Shown here: one piece after another, positions 57,501 to 64,000 of the stretch
How the letters are laid out: each line of letters opens with the position of its first letter
Numbering within the stretch: the first letter of the stretch is position 1
Assembly: GCA_022457155.1 (NCBI GenBank)
Contig: JAJGOT010000022.1
Coordinates: 2,237,001 to 2,301,000, forward strand
Reading direction: 5' to 3'
DNA: 64,000 nucleotides
From: Cladopsammia gracilis
Lineage: Eukaryota; Cnidaria; Anthozoa; Scleractinia; Dendrophylliidae
Made by a program: the position numbers and the translations under genes
The notes under the pieces: model-generated
Told to the model about the DNA's origin: nothing
Seen by the model: only the letters and a program-made list of their open reading frames with translations
Databases searched by the model: none

Positions 57501-60500
57501 CTTTCGAATCGGGCGATGAAATTTGATCATATTTCCGTTTGTTTTGGTCTTTTAATCACGCCGACTACAGGTATTTTACAGGTATGTCTTGCATTTAGCT
57601 TGTTTAATTGTTCATAAATCGATCTCTTGTTCGAATAAATAAACGGTTCCCTTTGACAAGCAATTTTCAGAGTTTTGTTTATGAATACGAAATGAGCACG
57701 TGTGGAATTTATTCTAAGAATTCACGCCTTAGTTGAGGGGGGGGGGGGGCGAACGCCATTTAAACCCTAAAATAATAATACTTCTGTACTTCTGGACGTT
57801 GCAACACCAAATTTGTCCTGCAAACTGACAAAAATCATTGTTCTTATCATCAAAGTTCAAGATGTTTTCATCGCTAATCACCGTTTATCCTTTCCTAGCA
57901 TTTTAATCAGTATTTTTAACTTTAACAAAAATAATGGGGAGGAGGACGTAATAAATTATGTTGTATATATCAAAATGAAACTTCCCAAAGGGGGTGCGTT
58001 CAATAGGATCGGGTGGTGGATACAGCTGTTGCACTATATTAGTACCAGTATGTATGCGGTAAAACATATGCATCAATGTGCATAATTTCTTATTTCCATT
58101 TCATTGATTAAATCCAAGTTACATAATTAATAATGCTTTAATATATGGTAGCCTTTTGACTTACAAATATATTCAGGGAAACAGAGATATCACAAGAGTG
58201 TAGAGTCTGATATTTGCGTTAGCAGTGATTATGATGTTTGCTTTAGTTTCCTATTTTTCTTTCAGATTTACCAAGTATTGTCAGTGATACACGGATTGGG
58301 ATTATCGACCCTCATGGAGTTTACTTTTCTGACAAGCGCCACAGAAGAACAGGAAAGCACTGGCAGCTTAAAGATGTCTGCAAAGAAATGGACACAATAC
58401 CCCATCAGTTTCTTCCTTACAAAGGAGTATTCGGCTGTTCAGATGAAGTATTCTCCCGGGGGTGTTACGATGGTACGCTGTTCCGTTTCCCCTTGCGAGC
58501 CAAGCCCTCCAAGCTCTCCAAAGCACTCTACTCTGCCGAGAAGATGAACACACTGTTTGAAAGTTTCAAGGCGGATGCTCATATGATGCTTCTGTTTCTG
58601 CAACACGTAGAATCCATCGAGCTGTATGTCAGAGAGGAATCAGAGTCCAATCCAAGAAGAATCTTTCAAGTGAAGCTTGCAGAGAAATGCCTTCAGACTG
58701 TTCGGACGAGGAGGAAGGAATTCTACGAGAAGATCAAGCCTGGTAAAGTAATGCCAGCATCAATCACAGTAACCTACCCAATCACCATAGAAACAGTGAA
58801 CTTGGATTCTCCCTCGGCTAACACTACGATGCAACACTCATTCCTTGTATCAAACTATTTTTGTGGCGGGCAGGTTTCTTTGACGTTCAAAACACTAATG
58901 ACTGACCATGATCTCAGCTATATCCCTGCCGTAAGTGTTGCTATGGCCTTGCCTGCCAATCTAAGTACCCAGGCTCCTGGCATTCAAGGCCATGTATTCT
59001 GTTCTTTGCCTTTGCCGGTACAAAAGACCAGCTTAACAGGTTTACCAGTGCATGTAAATGGTTTCTTTGCATTGAGTCAGAACAGACGCTATATCAAGAC
59101 ACCAAATGCAGAGCAAGAAGATCAGGACAGGTCAGGTCGGCAGCTGACTGACAAGTCCTTGCTATGGAACAAATGTCTTATTGAGGAGGCCATTCCCAGA
59201 GCTTATGCCAAGATGCTAATGGAAGCTGTTAATGGAAGTTTCCGTAACATACCAATGCCAGTCATCTACAAGTAAGTGAAAATAAGTACACGTTTCTTTT
59301 TCTCCTGGCAAGCTCCACTATTGCAACACTGCCCCAGCAACTATAAATAGTCATAATGACAAGTACAGGACTGCACTTGGTGCTATTAATTTAACATTTC
59401 TTGGGTTTTGTTTATGTCTCACCCAAATTACAATGTAATCCTGTAATTACAATGTAATTACAATGTAATCCTGTGCAACAAGTGCAGTAAAATATCTTAG
59501 GGAATATAACTTACCCTAATGCCTTGTTGGTTTTGATTGGCTAAATTTTCGCGGGTAAAGTTTTCGCGATATTCGACGAGTCGAGTAAAAATAAAAGGCA
59601 TTGTGAATAATCCAAAGAAGTTGGAATTTTGGACGTCATCGATAACAAACTCCTTTTTGATGGCCTTTCTTAGAGCTTCGATAAATTTATGATAGTCTTC
59701 GGCAAATATATGTTAACATTAGAGTTCACGGTGCAGCACTCGAAAACATTGTGTAACTAGTATGTGTACACACTTTACCCTGTATTTTAAATTTTTAGTA
59801 ATTTATGGCGTTTATATTTTTACAGAGCGTGGCCAAATGTTAGCAGTATTGATCAGAAGTGGAAAGGGCTTGAGAAACCTTTGTTTCAATTGTTACTCGC
59901 AGAGAAAGTTGTACACACCCAAGCTCTTGGTGGAAAGTGGGTGACAGTCAAAGAAGCGGTTTTTCAACGACTGCTGGGAGACGAACCAAAAGATTTGCTC
60001 CTGAGAGTCCTGCTTTCAGTTAACTTACCTGCTGTCTCCGTACCCTCTCACATCCTTAGTGCTATCGACATCTACTCGCCGAATCAAGCAGAAGTAACAC
60101 CTCGTCTCATACGACGTGTATTAAAGCAAACCCCCTCTTGCTATACAAGTCTTCAAGGGATAGATAAGCTATTGCTTCTTCAATTTATTCTTTATGATGG
60201 TGATTTCGAAGACCTCCATGGCTTGCAACTTCTGCCTCTCTCCAATGGCGAATTTGTCAAATTTGAACGTGGTGCTCCACCTGTTTACATCTCCTCGCCA
60301 AAGCATCCTCAAGAACTTCTTCCTGGTCTCGAAGACCGATTTCTGGATACAAATGTTCACGAAGACATCCTTAAAAAGCTCCATATTGTCGCATCTAAAG
60401 GTGGGTTGTAATTTATTTTATATAGACTGTAAAATGGCACCGAATGAAGCGAATTTTAAAAACGCTGCCATTGAACGCAGTTTTGATAATGGTGACTCGT

Positions 60501-63500
60501 AATTTACGGGGCAATTTTAAACGGCAAGAATGGACAATGACGTGCATCTTGTTGTGAAAATTAAACCACAAAACCAAAGAGCTAAGTGGACAAGATTCTG
60601 ATCGTTTTAGTAATTCAAACCAAACCTGTCCAGGGTAGCATATTAATTTCTTGGCAAACTGTAACAGTTTTCTTTTTATCTTTCATTCTGTTCACTGGTT
60701 GAAAACGTTTAGTCTTGTTGCTATTGACGATTTGGGAACAGAAATAAACTATATTCTATGTTTTCGATTTTCCTTTTTCAGGACATGTGCAATTGCGATT
60801 TCTCAGGAAAGAGAACGTGGCCTCCCTTCTTTGGTACTCCCTCCCGCCTGACTGGAAAAATGGTGAAACAGTTGCCTGGTACCCTGGTGCCACTAGCCAA
60901 AAACATCCTCCAAGAGATTGGATCAAGCTGGTGTGGACCTATCTACGAGAATTCTTCACCACTGCAGAGGACATTCAGAGTCTTGGACAACTTCCCTTGA
61001 TTCCACTCAGCATGTCTCAGACACCTGTACTCTTGACACGACTTCGCCACCCTTCTAGAGTAGTAGTTAAACGCCTCAATGATACTGCCCTAGATGACAC
61101 ATTGATGAATGTCCTAAGAAAGCTTGGCCTGATTGTTTTGAGTGATCTTCCGACCTTTATAAGCATGCATCCTGTTGTTTTGGAGACCTTTATCAATCCA
61201 CCTTCTGTCCGTGGAGTTTTGAAGGCAATGATGGTGTCGTCCTCCAAGATGGAAGCTGGGAGGTTCTTCAGTATTGTACGGAGAGAAGTGTCAACCAAAG
61301 GGAAGCACCTTTTAAGGTCATTCCTTTCCCATGTCCAACATCTGAGCCCAGGAACTGAGGCATACAATCTTTTATGCTCCCTTCCAATCTTCGAGACTGT
61401 GAACAAGACCTTTGCATCAAAACAAGAATGTATGTACGCAGCTCCTCTTCAACCTCTACCCATTCCTCTGTTGCAAGAAGCAATTGACGTTGCCAATGTT
61501 GATTCCAGACGTTTGGCCCTCCTCTTAAATGTCAAGATTCTAACTCCCACTGAATTACTCTGCAGATTGGTGTTTCCAGATCTACAACAAGGAAAGTACT
61601 CTGAAGAGGATATTGACAAAGTGATGCTCTATGTCCTTGAACATTTTGCACATGTCATTCGCACAGATGCGAATTTCAAGCGAAATCTACAGATGCTGCC
61701 ATTTGTTCCAAAGCGAAACAAACGAGTGAGGGCACCAGACCTCTTTGACCCCAGAAACGATACCCTGAGGAGCATATTCGCGAAAGAAACTGTTTTCCCT
61801 GTGGGCATGCTGTATAACAAACGACCTGTACTCGAGGTTTTAGAAGACCTTGGAATGAAAACTGAGAGCAGCATCACCAGCAAAGATCTCTACCAAAGTG
61901 CCAAACTAGTAGTTAAGGTTCCACACTTTCCAATTGCAAGGCAGAAGTCCAACGCAATTTTTCAGTATCTCGCTGACCATCCCAGTACACTACAGGAGCC
62001 AATCAATGGACAACCATTAGGAGCGTTGTTGAGGGACATCCACTGGTTGTCAAGACTACAGCAGAGGACCTCTAACTTTCCTCCGTCCCTTCCATGGTGG
62101 GAACAAGCAGGTCACTTCTTTAAGCCAACTGAAGTAACGAGTCATGAATTTGCAAATCTGATAGGAACAGTGAAGCCGTGTGTAGAAGTGGATTCATCCA
62201 GTCAAATCGCTAAGTACTTTGGCTGGCATAACAAACCAAGTTTGCTTGACGTAGTAAAGCATTTGGACAGAGTAGTCTGCTGTTATTCCAAGGACGAGAA
62301 ACCGTACTACATGGTTGTTGTCAATGAAATCTATTCTTTCTTAAGTGGTGAAGATCACGCAGCTGTAAATCAGGCACTTGGCGGTGTGGAGATTTCCAAG
62401 TGGGTCTGGAATGGAGATGGCTTTTCCTCGCCTCACCATTTGCTATCCAGCAAGCCAGCTATTGATCTTGCGCCTTATATGGTATCTCTTCCCTCAGAGA
62501 TGATGAAACACTCTCGATTGTTTTACCATTTTGGCATGAGGAAACAAAGTGATCCAGCTGTTCTACTGCAAGTTCAGAGCATGGTAAAAAGAAAGTATGA
62601 CGATGGACATGTCCAATATAGTACACTTGAAGTAAAGCATGATCTTCAATTGTCAGTGGACATCCTGAATGAGTTGGCCAGTAGGGAATTGTCCTCAGAC
62701 CTCCAAGCCAAGATTCTTCTTCCTACTCACATCGAAGACAACTCTTATGTCCGCCTTGAACCAGTTGAGCATTGCATGTATTGTGAACACGAGTGGCTGA
62801 AGATACAAGTAGAAGATAAAACCATGGAATATCTTTATGTGCACCCAAATGTACCTAATAGTACTGCTGAACATTTTGGTGTTCCAACCCTCACCAACCG
62901 TATGCTGGACCCCGATGAGTTATTTATAGGAGAAGAATTTGGACAAGAAGAGAAACTTACAACTCGACTTAATCGTCTTCTGGAAGAGTACACAGACGGA
63001 TCTGCAATACTGAAAGAGTTGGTTCAGAATGCTGATGATGCGGGTGCCACTGAAGTACGATTTTTGTATGATGAAAGAACGAACGAGGACGCCATGACCG
63101 GTTTGATTGACGAAGGCATGAGAGGTTGTCAAGGTCCTGCCTTGTGGGTGTACAATGATGCAGAGTTTAAAGATGAAGACTTTGTAAACATTACAAAGCT
63201 GAATGAAGCTACCAAAGTGCACGATACTGAAAAGATTGGTAAGTTTGGACTTGGCTTCAGCGCCGTGTATAACCTGACAGATGTGCCCATGTTTGTAAGT
63301 AAGAACCATTTTGCGATTTTTGATCCCCACACTTCTTTCCTCGGGAAGGCCATCAAAAACAAAAGAAAGCCAGGCATGAAAATTGATCTCAACAAAGATG
63401 CAAAGAGACTCAGGACATTTGCAAATCAATTCAGACCATTCAATGGCATCTTTGGATGTGATTTGAATCTTGTTAAGGAGGATAACTCAATAGATGGAAC

Positions 63501-64000
63501 ACTTTTTCGATTTCCATTGAGAACAATAGAGCAAGCCATTGCAAGTGAGATAAAGAAGCTTCATTACAGCGATCACGAAATGCATGAATTGTTGCAAATG
63601 TTCCTTGACAGAGCACCAACCTTGCTTCTCTTCACACAGAATGTTCTCCGTGTTGGAATATACAGCTTGAAGAAATCATCAAGCCCAGATCCACAACCTT
63701 CATTGATGTTTCAGGTAACCAAATCGCTTTCACATGGAGGAATATTTAGAGAACTGTCTGTCGCTATCACGCTACCCTCTACTACAGAGAAATTGGATGC
63801 AGAACAGCAGAGTTTCCTGAAGCAATGTAATTTTCTACAAGCATCATCGAAGGTTACTAGGTCTGCAAGGTGTAACAAAGTCGACCCAAGTGAATTTCCT
63901 GAATCTTCGATTGCAGTTGACATCGACTGCAGTTTCACAACATCCGGACTGAACTTCTTCAAACTTAGAGAGTGGTTTAGAGAACAGTGTGCAACATGGC
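42270..64000 (+). CDS. SACS-like: Sacsin-like protein (SACS family), 3' end beyond the window
   Basis: Exons 42270-42318, 46197-46297, 54581-54691, 55544-55691, 58266-59271, 59826-60400 and 60782 to past the window end join with fully consistent phases, giving about 1736 residues. Sacsin is a giant cytoplasmic co-chaperone-like protein made of repeated regions, each opening with an Hsp90-type GHKL ATPase fold. Repeat 1: [13 protein letters not shown]-box-like [28 protein letters not shown], glycine loop [16 protein letters not shown], and later GTLFRFPLR and [19 protein letters not shown]. Repeat 2 starts near residue 1384: [48 protein letters not shown]. The start ATG begins [20 protein letters not shown] and leads straight into repeat 1, so no ubiquitin-like domain precedes it. 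Orthology to SACS itself versus a sacsin-like paralogue cannot be decided here. Confidence 0.93.
42980..43122. mobile_element. Hairpin MITE, TAGATGGTTTTCAC family, copy 2
   Basis: TAGATGGTTTTCACTCGCGT is mirrored by ACGTGAAAACCGCCTA, and GGCGGCTATGTTGGTGCACA by TGTGCACCAACATGGCCGCC. Lies in sacsin-like intron 1. Confidence 0.85.
43755..43785 (-). ncRNA. Degenerate hammerhead-like motif
   Basis: Minus strand: CCTGAAGAAGGCCGAAGGCC then GAAACGTCG. The usual CTGATGA core is CTGAAGA here, so it is probably inactive. Stem II GGCC/GGCC is intact. Confidence 0.4.
43840..43975. repeat. (AT)n core inside an inverted pLTR-like repeat
   Basis: TGAATAAATGTCTTCGACCA then AGTAATCCATCTCTACAAAT on the left is mirrored exactly on the right across about 40 bases of AT dinucleotides. 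It forms the end of the Penelope-like element. Confidence 0.85.
43975..44030 (-). ncRNA. Hammerhead-ribozyme motif of the Penelope-like element
   Basis: Minus strand: CCTGATGATTGCTTC, GTAA, GAAGCATGAAACTC then TGAGTA. It has the CTGATGA core, a TGCTTC/GAAGCA stem II, GAAA, a minimal stem III and a TA cleavage dinucleotide. The flanking GTTGC/GCAGT can pair as stem I. Confidence 0.6.
45661..45690. repeat. (AATAC)n microsatellite
   Basis: Six perfect AATAC units in sacsin-like intron 1. Flanks (45580-45910) contain scraps of TIR elements such as TACAGTTCAACTTCTCATAA. Confidence 0.9.
45936..46082. mobile_element. Hairpin MITE, GTTGTTCAAAAGGTGG family
   Basis: GGCCCCAGTTGTTCAAAAGG then TGGATAGCGCTATCCA is mirrored by TGGATAGCGCTATCCACC then TTTTGAACAACCAGCGCC. 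Internal GGATAAATCACTATC also pairs. Ends 114 bases before sacsin-like exon 2. Confidence 0.88.
46197..46297 (+). CDS. SACS-like: Sacsin-like exon 2 (101 nt)
   Basis: Acceptor tgtttacattttag and donor CTCAAG/GTATGA. Encodes [20 protein letters not shown] then [13 protein letters not shown], the entry of the first sacsin repeat. Confidence 0.9.
46915..47093. mobile_element. Hairpin MITE, ATGGCGGCCGATT family, copy 3
   Basis: CACCACTTTCATAATGGCGG to CCGCCATTATGAAAGGGGTG, with TA on both sides (46913-46914 and 47094-47095). About 90% like the 34970 copy, indicating recent activity of the family. Confidence 0.88.
47844..48123. mobile_element. CCAAT-rich MITE, copy 2
   Basis: GAGCAGTTATTTGAATGTCG and its mirror CGACACTCAATTGAAAACTG then CTC. 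Shares GACCAATCACA, GAACCAATCAGAGC, TTCTGATTGGTCGAGAAAGT and GCCAATCACAAAGCGTAGCA with 1995-2276, in the same orientation. Confidence 0.8.
48701..52857. mobile_element. TTAA-flanked element, 4.2 kb, arms near 1 kb
   Basis: TTAA, GAGACAGTCTCCGTAAAAGC, GGTCCGGCCGATCTGG at the left; CCAGATCGGCCGGACCGCTT, TTACGGAGACTGCCTC, TTAA at the right. Arms (48701 to about 49700 and about 51900 to 52857) align along nearly all their length with moderate divergence. Both arms contain an exon-intron-exon-like structure. The 2.2-kb middle includes another MITE (50753-50937). No intact transposase found. Confidence 0.85.
50753..50937. mobile_element. Hairpin MITE, GGGGCGGATCCAGG family
   Basis: CAGGGGCGGATCCAGGATTT at the left is mirrored by CCTGGATCCGCCCCTG at the right; GGGGTGAAAT pairs with ATTTCACCC. 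Nested in the 4.2-kb element. Confidence 0.85.
53219..53347. mobile_element. Hairpin MITE, GGGGCCGGATTCACGAAG family
   Basis: GGGGCCGGATTCACGAAGCC then CTCCTAAGTTAAGACA is mirrored by TGTCTAAACTTAGGAGGGCT then TCGTGAATCCGGCCCC. Short hairpin, no ORF. Confidence 0.88.
54110..54566 (+). pseudogene. LINE 3' fragment with (ATT)n tail
   Basis: The plus frame 54112-54327 reads [20 protein letters not shown], then [17 protein letters not shown] and [20 protein letters not shown], the C-terminus of a LINE reverse transcriptase. It ends in (ATT)n immediately before the acceptor of sacsin-like exon 3 at 54581, so the LINE tail abuts the splice site. Confidence 0.85.
54581..54691 (+). CDS. SACS-like: Sacsin-like exon 3, GHKL N-box (111 nt)
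   Basis: Acceptor gtcgctcatacag and donor TTTCAG/GTGAAG. Encodes [20 protein letters not shown], with the Glu and Asn of the ATP-binding N-box, then [17 protein letters not shown]. Confidence 0.93.
55544..55691 (+). CDS. SACS-like: Sacsin-like exon 4, nucleotide-binding loops (148 nt)
   Basis: Acceptor ttttttcaaacag and donor TTGACAG/GTACAT. Encodes [20 protein letters not shown], then [15 protein letters not shown] with the glycine-rich ATP lid motif. Confidence 0.93.
55782..57200 (+). other. Intron 4 of the sacsin-like gene, transposon-like content
   Basis: A single TTAAGGTGGCTCCTTAC end resembles the TTAA-GGTGGCT elements elsewhere but has no partner end here. The rest holds short ORFs without recognised families and CpG-richer patches (56900-57250). 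Remaining intron to 58265: AT-rich, a G-run at 57737, nothing recognised. Confidence 0.3.
58266..59271 (+). CDS. SACS-like: Sacsin-like exon 5 (1006 nt)
   Basis: Acceptor ttttctttcag and donor TACAA/GTAAGT. Encodes the middle of repeat 1: [92 protein letters not shown]. These agree segment by segment with vertebrate sacsin. Confidence 0.95.
59826..60400 (+). CDS. SACS-like: Sacsin-like exon 6 (575 nt)
   Basis: Acceptor gtttatatttttacag and donor CTAAAG/GTGGGT. Encodes [20 protein letters not shown] onward, including [20 protein letters not shown], the family's L.LLPL.(N/D)G.F..F motif. Confidence 0.93.
60782..64000 (+). CDS. SACS-like: Sacsin-like giant exon 7, open at the window end
   Basis: Acceptor ttttcctttttcag. 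The frame has no stop from 60784 to the window edge, over 1070 codons. It covers the rest of repeat 1, including [20 protein letters not shown], and the opening of repeat 2 from about 62938. Vertebrate sacsin also has one very large coding exon. A CAG/GTAACC inside it (63715) looks donor-like, but the frame past it keeps family-like sequence, so I read through. Confidence 0.92.

Noticed and set aside
63715..63720. CAG/GTAACC as the donor ending the giant sacsin-like exon
   Set aside because: The frame continues past it with sacsin-like sequence to the window edge and no stop.

Overview
The window is nuclear DNA from an animal, most likely an anthozoan cnidarian such as a stony coral. This is inferred from AT-rich sequence, small phase-matched exons in long introns, dense cut-and-paste transposon remnants, a tRNA-derived SINE and LINE tails of a coral-like style, and a Penelope-like element. 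No prokaryotic gene organisation is present. Two protein genes are clearly recognisable.

Left part, about 1-33 kb, mainly minus strand. An EHMT (G9a/GLP, histone H3K9 methyltransferase) orthologue runs right to left. Thirteen coding exons between 24984 and 1798 join with perfect reading-phase agreement into about 541 residues: a low-complexity N-terminal region with a SUMO-interaction-like motif, a basic NLS-like segment made partly by a 25-base microexon, then ankyrin repeats with the methyl-lysine cage residues. The final ankyrin part, pre-SET and SET lie beyond the left edge. Farther upstream are a possible 5' UTR exon near 32.8 kb, two weak candidate exons (26.9 and 25.8 kb) and an Arg/Tyr/Pro-rich coding exon ending in a stop at 27213. 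That last exon may be a separate small gene or a short isoform of EHMT. A coding-looking first exon on the opposite strand (7552-7692) sits in an EHMT intron.

Right part, 42-64 kb, plus strand. A sacsin-like gene (giant chaperone-related protein with GHKL ATPase folds) starts at 42270. Seven exons again join in perfect phase, and the last is a giant exon still open at the window end. About 1736 residues are visible: one complete sacsin repeat region and the start of a second. The protein lacks the N-terminal ubiquitin-like domain of vertebrate sacsin.

The middle (33-42 kb) and nearly all introns are filled by mobile elements. These include TTAA-flanked inverted-repeat elements of several unrelated families, one with arms near 1 kb; hairpin MITEs, several carrying ATGGCGG-type motifs; a 1.3-kb foldback; three LINE 3' fragments plus one LINE UTR copy; a Penelope-like ORF with hammerhead-like ribozyme motifs; an inverted pair of tRNA-like sequences; and minisatellites, one of which repeats the 5' splice site of an EHMT exon. 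No CRISPR, operon, rRNA or viral feature was seen.
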